DNA of 64,000 nucleotides from contig CM065811.1 in the NCBI GenBank assembly GCA_033398695.1, positions 115,057,501 through 115,121,500 of the forward strand. Reading direction: 5' to 3'. Source of the stretch: Orobanche coerulescens. Lineage: Eukaryota > Streptophyta > Magnoliopsida > Lamiales > Orobanchaceae. Below, piece by piece: positions 45,981 through 56,783 of this stretch; position 1 is the stretch's first letter, and each line of letters starts with the position of its first letter. The position numbers were made by a program, and so were the translations under genes. The notes below the pieces were generated by a model. That model saw only the letters and a list, made by a program, of their open reading frames with translations, had not been told where the DNA came from and made no database searches.

Positions 45981-48883
45981 TTCTCTTCCATTGCTACTTT
46001 GCATATTGTAATATCTCCTCGTTTGACGATCTCTCTGACTAGGTGATATTTTATGATCATATGTTTGGAATTATAATTCGTTCATGACTCTTTAGCTCGC
46101 GCAATAGCACCATTATTGTCGCAGTAAAGACTTATAGGACCTAAAAGGTTCCACATATTCTCCTTAGCTACATCCGATGCTGCCAGGTACTCAGTCTTAA
46201 GTTATAGAATCTATGAGCATGTTTACTTGGAACATTTCCAACTCACAACATCTTCATTTTAAACAAAACACAAAACCATCTGCGATCTTAAATCGTCTCC
46301 ATCGGTTTTGAAACTTGCATCGGCGTAACTATTTACAGCCAGCTCATTTCCCACACCTCCATATATTTGGAGCGCATCCTTAGTTCTTCTTAAGTACTTT
46401 GGGATGGTTTTCACTGCTGTACAGTGACTTTCACCTGGATTTGATTGGTATCGACTTGTCATGCTAAGGGCAACGATACATCTGGTCGAGTACAAGGTAC
46501 GTTGACTCAGACCAATCATTCTCTTTGATCTATCGCTATAGATTTTTATACCAAGAATATACACAGCTTCTCCCAAGTCTTTCATTGAAAAACAACTTCC
46601 TAACAAAGCCTTTACTGTTTGTAAGGTAGGCATGTCGTTTCCAATGAGTAATATGTCATCTACATATAAGACTAAGAAAACAACTATGCTCCCACTAACC
46701 TTCTTGTACACACATGGTTCATCTTCATTTTGATTTAACCCGGCTCCGAGAAGCCTGCTTCAAGCCATAAATGGATCTTTGAAGCTTGCAAACCTTTTAG
46801 AATTTTCTGGATTAACACCCTCATGTTGTGTCATGTAAACATCCTTGAGTAAGTTTCCATTAAGGAATGTTGTTTTTACATCCATTTGCCATATTTCATA
46901 ATCATAGTATACAGCAATGGCAAATAAACTTCTAATTGATTTAAGCATGACTACTGACGAAAAACTCTCATCATAGTCAACACCATGAATCTGTCTATAA
47001 CCTTTTGCCACTAGTTTAGCTTTATAGGCTTGCAGATTATCGTCCATGTCTTTCTTCTTTTTGTAGACCAATTTCCACCCAATGGTTTTAACACCCTCAG
47101 GTGGATCTATCAAGTTCCAAACTTGATTGTCATACATGAACTGCATCTCTGACTTCTTGGCTTCTAGCCATTTTTCGGACTCTAGTCCTGAAGCAGCTTC
47201 TGTATAGCTACTAGGCTCATCATCTATGACCAATGCGTCATCATCCTCTGTCATGATATAACTATATCTCTCAGGTTCATGTCGCATCCTATCAGATCTG
47301 CGAGGGACTTGTGTACTTTGAATGGGCTCTTCAACGGATTGTTGAGCCTGTTTGGTTTCCATCGGTGAATCTATGTCTTCTTGTGGTTCTCGAGTTTACT
47401 CTAGAATTACTCTTCTCCTACTGTCTCTTTTGGAAATAAATTCCCTTTCTAAGAATACAGCATTTCGAGCAACAAACACTTTGTTCTCTGCGGGCTTATA
47501 AAAGTATTATCCTTTAGTTTCCTTAGGATATCCCACAAATAAACATCTTTCAGATCTGGCTGCCAGTTTGTCAAACACTTGGCGCCTTATGAACACTTCG
47601 CAACCCCAGATCTTTAGAAAAGACAAGTTTGGTCTCTTACCAGTCCATTTCTCAAATGATGTCTTTTCAACTGCTTTAGATGGAACACGGTTAAGGGTGA
47701 ATGCAGCTGTTTCTAAGGCATGGACCCAAAATGATAATGGAAGCTCTATTTGACTCATCATGGATCAAACCATATCTAATAAAGTTCGATTCCTCCTCCC
47801 GGACACTCTATTGTGCTGAGGTGTTCCAGGAGGAGTAAGTTGTGAAACAATTCCACAACTCCTAAAATGATCATCGGATTCTTGGCTCAAGTATTCGCCA
47901 CCTCGATCCGATCAAAGGGCTTTAATTATCTTGACAAGTTGATTCTGTACTTCATTCTGGAATATTTTGAACATTTCAAAAGATTCATGTTTATACTTCA
48001 TAAGATATACATATCCATACCGGCTAAAATCATCGGTAAATGTAATGAAGTATTGGTATCCGCCTCTGACATGAGTGCTAAGAGGTCCGCATACATCAGT
48101 ATGTATTAGGCCTAATAGATCACTAGCCCTTTCTCCATGACCGGTGAAAGGATTCTTCGTCATCTTGCCCAATAAACAATATTTGCATGTCCCATATGAT
48201 TCACAGTCAAAAGAGTCTAAAAGTCCATCATTATGGAGTTTAGAAATGTGTTTTTCGTTTATGTGATCAAGTCGGCATTGCCATAAGTAAGTCGGATTAG
48301 AATCATTGAGCTTAGGGTTCTTGGATGCGATGTTATAGACTTCCAAAGTGTCGGACTCATCTAGATCAATATTGTAAAGGCCAGTATATAACTTTGCAGT
48401 ACCATAAAGCAAGTCATCAAAGAAAATACGAATAATCTTATTCTTAATAAGAAAACTGTAACCATCACAATCTAATGTAGAAACTGAAATAATATTCTTA
48501 TTCATAGCAGTAACATAAAAGCAATTGTTCAAAACTAACAAAAGCACATTGGGTAAAACTAGATCATAAGTTCCTACGGCTAGTGCAGCAACTCTTGCTC
48601 CATTGCCGACTCTTAGATCCACTTCCCCTTTCTTCAGCTCTCTACTATTTCTCAACTCGTACACATTTGTACAAATGTGAGATCTACATCCAGTATCCAA
48701 TACCCAGGAGTTAGAAGTAGATAAGTTAACTTCTATATTAAATATACCTCTGGTAGTCTCACCACCCTTGGTACACTTTAGCTCTTGCAAGTAAACCTTG
48801 CAATTTCTTTTCCAGGTGGCAATTTCCATCTTTGGGAGCTTTAGCCTTGAAAACTGGCTTTGTAGAGTCTTTAGATTTGGCAA
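45981..48883 (-). pseudogene. Ty1-copia Pol (protease, integrase, reverse transcriptase, RNase H), broken
   Basis: Read from 48883 downward. Protease active site LDTG (48689-48700) within NSWVLDTGCRSHICTN. Integrase zinc region CRLDHINEKH...GTCKYCLLGK, then catalytic-core residues HTDVCGPL and TFTDDFSRYG (about 48090-48030). Reverse transcriptase start WNLIDPPEGVKTIGWK and MDVKTTFLNG (about 47100-46850), then LYVDDILLIGND (46655-46666 is YVDD). RNase H motif SLYCDNNGAIARA around 46100. Breaks: in-frame stops at 47912-47914 and 47765-47767 (both TGA, likely from CGA), TAA at 47507-47509, a frameshift near 46800, and deletions between the RT fingers and YVDD and between RT and RNase H. It would have copied and integrated the element. 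The frame is offset by one from gag. Confidence 0.92.
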
Positions 48884-49574
48884 ATTTTGCCTTACCCTTG
48901 CCCTTGCCTTTGTTCTTAAAGGACTTCCCTTTGCTGACCATCAACACGTGGCTTGGTTTCTTCTTAATATTCTGCTGAGTCGTTTTAAGCATCCCATGCA
49001 GCTCAGCAATGGACTTCTCCATCTCATTCATATTATAGTTCATAATGGACTGACCGAAACTATCGGGCAATGAGTTTAGGGTCACATCCGTGTAGTGCTC
49101 CTTAGAAAGTGGAAAACCAAGCCTCTCAAGATGATCAATATATCCTTTCATCTTGAGTACATGAGCACTGACAGATGTCCCCTCAACCATCTTGCAAGCA
49201 TATAAGGCTTGAAAGGTCTCATGCCTCTCTTGTCTAGCATGCTTCGAGAAAGTTTCCTTGAGGTGAGCATTTAGCTCATAAGCTTCTATTTCCTCCAGAT
49301 TCTTCTGAAGTCCTGGACAAATGGTAGCCAACATAGGACAACTGAAATCAAAGTAATCATCACAATGTTTCTTCCATTTGCCTTTTATTGCTTTGTTTGC
49401 ATTGTTAGCTGGCTCATCGGGAATTTCTTCCTCAAGAACATACAACTTTCTTTCTTGCTTGAGAACTATTCTCAAGCTCCGGATCCAATCCATATAGTTG
49501 ATGCCGTTTTCTTTGAGTTTGTCCTTCTCAAGGACTGATCGTAGTGAAATGGTGGACGTGTTGTTTGATGCCAT
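48759..49574 (-). pseudogene. Ty1-copia Gag (271 codons, C-terminus altered by frameshift)
   Basis: Starts at ATG 49574 with MASNNTSTISLRSVLEKDKL, followed by NYMDWIRSLRIVLKQERKLY, the typical copia Gag N-terminal domain (DUF4219/UBN2-like). The UBN2 part continues through HARQERHETFQALYACKM and HVLKMKGYIDHLERLGFPL. A Lys-rich stretch (KGKSFKNKGKGKGKAKF) precedes the end. The expected CCHC knuckle is damaged: only WKRNC remains, in the pol frame at about 48810. A small deletion with frameshift there separates Gag from Pol. Gag packages the element RNA in cytoplasmic particles. Frame otherwise open. Confidence 0.88.
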
Positions 49575-51461
49575 TCTATATTATATACAAAATTCAATAT
49601 GCAAAGTATTTAGTCACGTAATTTTATTTCTCAAAAAATACTCCCACTAAAATAAAGTACCCTCAATTTTACAATATTTGTAATTTTAGTGGGCTAAGAT
49701 CCCATTTCGCACAATCCTAAACTCAGCTTTGGCATGACGCCTATAACTGAGCTACTTTAGGTGGATAACTCTTTAATGATTACATCATATGTAACTCTTA
49801 GATTATATTCATTTGATTTGGAATCTTATGCCCAAGCATGTTATAATCTCATCTTATGCCTTAAGGTTCAAAACTCTTATGAAATCTTAGTTCATTAAAC
49901 ACATAGGTATCACTATTACCCATCCTACCTTACTAAGATAATTCGAGCGCCCAACTTTGGCTTGACCCACTCAAGATGATCGAAGTCTTGATAGGTGTTT
50001 TTCAAATGAACGGTATTTAAAAAATTTAACGGGGGATTTTTATCCTACGTTAATGTCTATATTTGCTAACATACATCTAAACATACATAGCATCACATAC
50101 ATGCACAAATTTAAACATACATCGCATCACATGACAATTAAAAGCATAGGACCGTGTATAGCATGACCATAATTCCTAACGTGATTTCCATGAGCCAACA
50201 TGAAAATCACAAGGGTCAATCTAAAAGGTAGCAATTAGTCTTCATTGATCTTCACAGCTCCTTGGAACGTCATACGCGATCAATTGGCTCCTCGAGTCCG
50301 TCCTTCTCTTTCTTCTTGTCTTCATTACATTAATGAATTCTAATACTACAGTAGTAAATTAAATTACAAGAGGTGCAAACGACACGCAGGCCGTAAAATA
50401 ATTAACTAATTTAAATAGACAACTCGCAGGCCGTAAAACCAAAAATAATTAAACGACACGCAAGCCGTAAAACCAACTCATAAGGAAATAAAGTATCCAA
50501 TCACATTGGTCAATTTATGGTTATGCCATACACCATACACATACCATAAATAATTATCAAATAATTAATAAAAGCATGTAATTATAGAAATTAAAATCTG
50601 TCTAACAGTCAGACTATAAATAAAGTCTGAGTCATCAAATGAACAATCCTGGACTATAGACGAGATGGCTGGTTGCGCGCTCTGCCCACGGATCCGCACG
50701 GGTTTGAAACCCGGCAGTAGCAGTTGGAACATTTTGAAACTATTATTTCCAAAAAAAATTATTTTAAAACAGATTTGATACCTTTTATAAAAGATACGTG
50801 TACCATTCAACAAGCAAACTGGCAGACCACATGGTAAGTCGGTCAGGTGTATCCGACACACACGGGATCGAGTCCCACGTTCAGCAAATATTTTGCTGAC
50901 ATTTTCACAGCCCGCGGATCCCGACCCGACCCGATCCAGCGACCCGACAGATCTGTTCCAAAATAGTTCTGGACAGAAAATCTCAAAAACAATCCACAAA
51001 TTTGATTTCTGACGATCTGATTTAATCAAATAATACCAGAAAATTTGTTTTATAAAATTTCTATTTTATAAACATAATCAAGAACATAATTTACACATAA
51101 ACATGTTCTACATAAACAATTAAATTACTTGCAAGTTGGCTCCGTAAGTCAGTCGGGTATATCCAGCACACACGGGATCGAGTCCCGCGTTCAGCAAATA
51201 TTTTGCTGACATTTTCACAGCCCGAGGATCCCGACCCGACCCGATCCGGCGACCCGGCAGATCTGTTCCAGAACAGTTCTGGATAGAAAATTGCGAAAAC
51301 AGTCCAGAAAATTGATTTTTGACGATCCGATTTAATCAAATTAAACCAGAAAAATTATTTTATAAAATCTCTATTTTATAAACATAATCAAGAACATAAT
51401 TTATATATAAACATGTTCTACATAAATAATTAAATTACTTTCAAGTTGGCTCCGATACCAC
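49575..51461 (-). mobile_element. Ty1-copia 5' leader with PBS and duplicated segment
   Basis: Non-coding leader of about 1.9 kb between gag and the 5' LTR. It holds three short repeats of CGCARGCCGTAAAA (50395-50475), a 310-base direct duplication (about 50845-51420) and the reversed PBS GGCTCCGATACCA at 51448-51460. The rest is AT-rich without recognisable genes. Confidence 0.85.
50845..51420. repeat. Two direct copies (period about 310 bp) with tRNA-like B-box sequence
   Basis: Both units hold CACACACGGGATCGAGTCCC, TTCAGCAAATATTTTGCTGAC and CCCGACCCGACCCGATCC, at 50870-50935 and 51170-51245. GGATCGAGTCC differs by one base from the pol III B-box GGTTCGANTCC and sits in a potential T-arm (CGGG-N7-CCCG), with TAAGTCAGTCGGG about 30 bases before it. 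Confidence 0.8.
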
Positions 51462-52966
51462 TGTTGGGTTTTTCATGCATCGAATACATAAATCAAGAGT
51501 AAAACGCAGCGGAAGAATTAATATGAAAACCCAATTTAGGATCTCATGCAGTCATTTAATTGCTTGATTAAAGGGTTAATCGAATTACCTTAATCCGACG
51601 AACAGATCTAGATCCGGACTAGAAGCAGATGAATATCTCCTTCCTCTTTGGGTGATCCACACACGAACAATTCCACAACCCAGATTGCTAGATCCTTACG
51701 AATAATATTGATAAATAGTACAACACAAATTCCTTACTCGAAGATTTGTACTATTGATCAAGATCGACTAAGGTAAGACAAGATGACCAATATTAATCTT
51801 CTACAGTGAAGAATTTCAGCCACGCTAGTGAGAACAGAGGGGGCTGATTTTTATTTGTGTAGGCTAGGGTTGTGTAATTTTCTTATTCTGACAACTCCTT
51901 GTCATGTACCCCTTATTTATACTAAGTAATCCCTCGAGTCAAGACTCTAGTATTTGCTTAGTTACCCCTCAACTTATTAAATAATACAATATATACAATA
52001 TCCAATATTATATATTACTTATTATTTAATCTCTTCATAAATATAATATCCAATATTATATTTATTATTCCCAGCTGATATTTATTCCTACTTGTCTATA
52101 ATTGTCGTACGTGCGACTTAAAAGGCTTATATTATGTTGGCAATTATTTAATACCATATTAAATAATAAATCATAAGCGGCCTCTAGCAAGACATTATGA
52201 TTACCCAAATAATATAAGTTAATATTCCGTTAAACCTTTTATCGTGTCAAATCCCTTTGTCACGCGATATCATATTTGAACTAAGTCATGGAGTCTGTCA
52301 TACTTATTTATACTCAAATGCTTTCTCGATCTTAAGTAGACTGATTGAATCAAATGACTTCATTTGAGCATGGCCATGCATTTCCTTCAGTCCTACTTAT
52401 CGAGGGGCCCAACATATATCTTTCTCACTAAAGACAGGGACAAATCCCCATATTGATTACTCATTGCCCTCTACATGAATCCCACTAATCCTGATCGCTA
52501 ACCTTTATGATCACCATGTTTCAGAGGACGTTGGATTACTTCAAGGCACAACAGTTATCATGTTGGACTCTATGATAATCTGAGGTTCAAGGATTTATTG
52601 ACATACTATTATATTGAGATTCACTTATGATATTTCCATGCAGTGATATCAATGCGGGTCTGTTCAGTATTAGTTCTACAACCAATACTCATAATATTGA
52701 TCCATACCATACGCATAATCATACGATGATTATCAATCAAACTTATACTAGTATATTAATCACTTGAGTCTCTACTCAACGCGATTGTACCAGGGACATT
52801 TGAATAATCTTATTATTCGTAAATAACTATTATTCGATTATTATAATATTAAAACATGCACACATTATAATAATCAACGAGAAATAAATGATATCAAATA
52901 ACTTTATTTAAATGTGACAATTACAAATCTAGGCACATCGAATGTCCTAGGGCACTAATCCCAACA
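51462..52966 (-). mobile_element. 5' LTR of the Ty1-copia element
   Basis: 1505 bases from TGTTGGGTTTTTCATGC to CACTAATCCCAACA, very similar to the 3' LTR at 34714-36221. The reversed PBS adjoins its left edge; CATCC (52967-52971) is the right target-site copy. Confidence 0.95.
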
Positions 52967-53578
52967 CATCCATATGTCAAAATGACGGATCTTCTCTTCT
53001 TCAGTCCTCACCTGATCTCGCACATAACTGAGTTGTTTGCTATAGTCGATAATGGCTTGCAACACCGATATATCCCGCGGTTCTGCCAAATAAAAATCAC
53101 GAATCCTATGATCTCTAATCGGTTTCGGACAAAACTCAGCTTCCATAAATTCCTGGAACTCCGCCCACGTGACAACACGATCATGAGGTTTAACAGCTTC
53201 CCAACAATTAGCAGCATCTTTGTGAAGAAGGTATTGAGCGATAGGTACCTTCCGATCTTCGAGACAATCAACTGCCTCGAATATATTTCCCAACTGGAAA
53301 TTCTAACCATCCCAGCCCAAGGTATCCGCAGCACCGGCGAATCGAGGTGGATTCATACGAACTACCTTTCGAAGCCATTGATTTACACCGACGTTCTGAG
53401 TCGCGCCAGTGTTGTGTTGAACCGTCTGGGTCAACTGAGTCATCTGTGCTGCTACTTGTTGCAATATAGTAGCAACACCGACACTAATATCATTCCCAGC
53501 AACATTCTCTCAATCCCGTGTCTGATCCCCATGGCCATCTGTACCATGGTTACGACCACGACCTCTGCCCCTTGGCAT
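52967..53578 (-). pseudogene. Family B gag, N-terminal part (B2), interrupted by the copia insertion
   Basis: ATG at 53578 starts MPRGRGRGRN, as in the plus-strand copy (MSRGRGRGRN at 60139). The frame continues through NIFEAVDCLEDRKVPIAQYL, EFMEAEFCPKPIRDHRIRDF and IIDYSKQLSYVRDQVRTEEE, the Ty3-gypsy Gag core, to the copia target site. A TAG near 53302 replaces a Trp codon, and one Trp of the usual NWW is Cys (NCWEAVKP). The C-terminal part lies at 34296-34713. Gag would build particles; no protease or polymerase follows. Confidence 0.85.
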
Positions 53579-54439
53579 ACTAACAAATAACCACCTAGCG
53601 CAACGAAAAATCATAACACATAATCACACACAACAATTGTCATCACTAGACAACACACATAGAATACGGTCACAGATGATCGGTCTAATGACCGCAAAAG
53701 TTAGACCTAACGGACAAAATGCAGTTCCATGGCTTCTGTCCAAACTGATTAGCGTGCGTTACAATAGAGATTTAGTGTACGCTAGCCATGCCACATTAGC
53801 ACGCACTAGCTTCATATTTAGCGTGTGCTGACTGCTCTAATTCAGCAACACGTTTATGAACATATACCAAACAATACCCGAACCGAAGGTTACAAATAAA
53901 CAACAACATACGAATCCAAACGCCATCGATTCACATGATTACAACATCCCACGAGCAACCATCAAAAGACAATTCACATTCGAAACCAATATTCCACCTC
54001 TCAGTGAAGAGGACTATCTCAACGACTACATACCGAACGACTCAGCATTTACACCACAATTTTAATCACAATTCCGAGCACTATTGCCCAAACAATGGTA
54101 ACATCATCACCACACATCTTCTGTCTGACAATCATGAAACCAAAAAGTTACAAGCGAGAGTCACGTCTTGAGTAAATTTTGTAGACCTCATTCGAGTTTA
54201 ATAATCGTGTTTTGAGAACTTATAATACAAGATGAAAATGAAATATCAATAGTTTGAATTCTCAAAAAATTTCGGACTTGAGGTCATCATACGAAAATCA
54301 AAATTTTCCCATCCTTGAAGGATGTTTTAAAATTTACGTCTCCCCAAAAACATTTAAAGCTTTAAAATATCACACTGATGAAATTTCCTTGCGTAACCAC
54401 ACAAAAGCCATTACTCTTGTAAAAATGATTTATACAAAG

Positions 54440-54515
<76 letters not shown>

Positions 54516-54786
54516 CAGCACTACTTTTCATTCCAGCGCAATACTAGAATCAAACAAGCTTAGGTCACATATTTACAATTCACATTTCAACACCACCTCA
54601 CAACATAGAATCACACAAGCTCGTATAACACAAGGCACAAAATAGTAGGGAGACTTACATCCACAGGTCGCATGAAGATGATGGTTGCACCTTGATACTA
54701 ATCATGACCGACATCTCAGATGACGCATCGCGACACGACTTAGACACAATCGGACAAGAAAAGACTCGCCAACACATAACTCAACC
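53579..54786 (-). mobile_element. Family B internal leader (B2), cut at an inversion junction
   Basis: Reverse-strand leader matching 58983-60138. It contains four TAGCGCACGCTA-like motifs (53748-53835) about 175-260 bases before the gag start and an (AT)n/(AC)n microsatellite at 54440-54514. The expected continuation (PBS hairpin, PBS, LTR) is missing; at 54786/54787 the sequence changes to plus-strand family B gag. Confidence 0.85.
54440..54514. repeat. Compound microsatellite (TA)n(CA)n(TA)n
   Basis: TATATATA, then CACACACA, then TATATATA over about 75 bases. The corresponding place in the plus-strand copy (59268-59291) has only a short (TA)n run. Confidence 0.95.
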
Positions 54787-56241
54787 CGACAGGAAGGTAC
54801 CTATCGCTTAGTACCTTCTTGAAAAAGATGCCGTTAATTGGTGGGAAGCTGTTAAACCTCGTGATCGTGTTCTCATGTGGGCGGAGTTCCTGGAATTTAT
54901 GAAAGCTGAGTTTTGTCCGAAACCGATTAGAGATCAGAGGATTCGTGATTTTTATTTGGCAGAACCGCAGGATGTATCGGTGTCGCAAGCCATTATCGAC
55001 TATAGCAAACAACTCAGTTATGTGCGAGATCAGGTGAGAACTGAAGAAGAGAAGATCCATCATTTTGACAAACGGATGAAGCCAGAGATTTACAAGTATA
55101 TGGCGAGACTCACTTGCACTATGTTGAGAGATTATTAGAATCGAGCCTTAGCCTATGAGCTAGCTTCGTTATTGTCAGAACGTGTGCCCGAGTCAAAGAA
55201 ACAGAGGAAGTCTGATGATCTTATGGTCAGTACAGGAGTTGATGTTTCTAAACTGCAACGACGTAGTCTTTCTGCTGTGAAGCTCCATCGCTCGATGAGT
55301 GGGACTAAGAGTTCCAAGTCGTCAGCTTTGAATCCTGGTAAGGCCAGGAGGTGTTTTAACTATAATGTGTCGGGGCATGTACATGCACATTATCCTTCCC
55401 CGCCAGTAACGTGTTACAAGTGCGAACTCGAGGGACACCGAATTCAGTTTTGCTAGTTGGTCACCGAGTCTTCCGAGGCACGGACTCGAGCACCAATATC
55501 AGGATCGACTCTGATAAGTCCTTGAGAGGTGTAGTCTACCATTTGTTTGTTATGTTATTTCCTTGTTTCGTTGTTTCGAATTCGGGGCAAACTTCTTTTA
55601 TTTTAAGCGGATTGGATTTTAGAACTTCTATATTTTCAATTTTATCGACGCGTTTGTGTTCGTTGATATTTTCTGAACTTGTTCTCTTCTTTGTTTTTGT
55701 TGTTCGAGCAAGTTCTGATATTGTTCGATTAATCCGTTTATCTTTGTGACATTTTCCAAGTTCGGCGCGATTCCCGTGAACTCTATGCGAATGAATATCT
55801 TGTAGTCCTTACAAGATCAGTTCATGTCTTGAGTGAGGTGTAAACTTCGGTGTTGTTGTTCGATCATTGTTGTCTGATTACTATCGTGTGATCTCGTATC
55901 GTGATTATTGAGCATCTGAACCTTTTCGTAATTTTCCAGAGTTCCAACTGATGGTCTTGGTATCATATCTTCCAAATCTTTGGGACTATAGAGATTTCAT
56001 ACTTTTTTAGCGTTAGACTTATGTTTTGGTCGTTGTGCTTTTCGGATTAATCTACCGTAGTGTTGTTGCTCGTTGCATTTCGTATCGCTCTGGCATAGCG
56101 AATTGGACTGTAGCAATTCTGTAGTTCATGGGGTTTGTTGTGAGCCGTCAGCAACAGATAACGGGTGTTATCCAAAGTTGCCCTGCCTTGACTGTTCCAT
56201 TTTTTAAGTTTCGGGATAAAACTTATTTTTAGGGGGTAGAA
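54787..56241 (+). pseudogene. Family B gag C-terminal half and 3' region (B3), plus strand
   Basis: Starts within gag at GAAGGTACCTATCGCTTAGT. The Gag core continues with WWEAVKPRDRVLMWAEFLEF and IRDFYLAEPQDVSVSQAIID, stop TAG at 55136-55138 (DY*NR), then ESKKQRKSDDLMVSTGVDVS and the knuckles, ending at a TAG (55454-55456) where the other copy has Glu. The first knuckle has two Cys-to-Tyr changes (CFNYN, HAHYP); the second, CYKCELEGHRIQFC, keeps C-C-H-C. About 780 non-coding bases and a polypurine tract (56231-56241) follow. The 5' half of the element is missing. Confidence 0.85.
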
Positions 56242-56397
56242 TGTAACATCCGAGATCTTTGTTCTGGTTTTGTTTAATTTTTCTGTGGTTTAGCAGATTG
56301 TTGTCATCCATGTCTTTGGAATCGTGTGCCATGTTTGGGTGTACAATGTTTGACACGTGTTTAGTTGCGATTCAGATCGTTACGTGAGTTTTGGTTC

Positions 56398-56760
56398 ATT
56401 ATAGTGTAGTGCACGCCACTAAGTAGTGTAGCGTGTGCTACTGTGCCGTGGTTAGCGCATGCTACGTGGATTGTAGCGCATGCTAACTAGCAGTCTGGAG
56501 GCAGTCCAAGAGCCACTGGACTGGGACTAGGGTCTCGATAGCGCACGCTAGCGCTTGTGGTTAGCGCACGCTATCATTTGTCTTAGCGCATGCTATTTAT
56601 CCTTTTTAGCGCATGCTACCTTGAAGGTGCAGAACTATCCAGAAGCTACTGGACTGGGTCGGCAGGTCTCAATAGCACATGCTAACGACTGTAGTTAGAG
56701 CACGCTGACTGTATGTGTTTTGTTAGTGCACGCTACTCCTCAGTATTAGCACACGCTAAT
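56398..56760 (+). repeat. TAGCGCACGCTA array in U3 of the family B LTR
   Basis: About 12 copies, for example TAGCGTGTGCTA, TAGCGCATGCTA, TAGCGCACGCTA, TAGCACATGCTA and TAGCACACGCTA. The other LTR (62085-62440) has the same layout, with more copies in the TAGCGCACGCTA form. Spacers carry inverted words such as GTCCAAGAG-CCACTGGACTGG. Confidence 0.92.
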
Positions 56761-56761
56761 C

Positions 56762-56783
56762 TGTCCGGTATAAAAACCGGACA
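56762..56783 (+). promoter_or_regulatory. TATA box inside a perfect 8-bp inverted repeat
   Basis: Arms TGTCCGGT (56762-56769) and ACCGGACA (56776-56783) flank ATAAAA, so the TATA box TATAAAAA spans the loop and arm edge. It lies directly after the palindrome array and is the likely core promoter of family B. In the second LTR the left arm is changed to TATCCAGT while the right arm is kept. Confidence 0.75.

Larger units (their letters stand above)
34714..52966 (-). mobile_element. Ty1-copia retrotransposon, decayed, minus strand, split by element E
   Basis: LTRs at 34714-36221 (3' LTR) and 51462-52966 (5' LTR), both TGTTGGG...CCCAACA on the plus strand, about 1.5 kb and highly similar. PBS is at 51449-51460, polypurine tract at 36222-36233. 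Gag (48759-49574) and Pol (46000-48883) are on the minus strand in the copia order protease, integrase, reverse transcriptase, RNase H. It inserted into the family B gag. Element E (36330-45975) later inserted into its RNase H region. Many in-frame stops, a frameshift and small deletions show it is inactive. Confidence 0.95.

Noticed and set aside
51165..51200. A tRNA gene
   Set aside because: Only a B-box/T-arm-like piece is visible; no full cloverleaf or acceptor stem.
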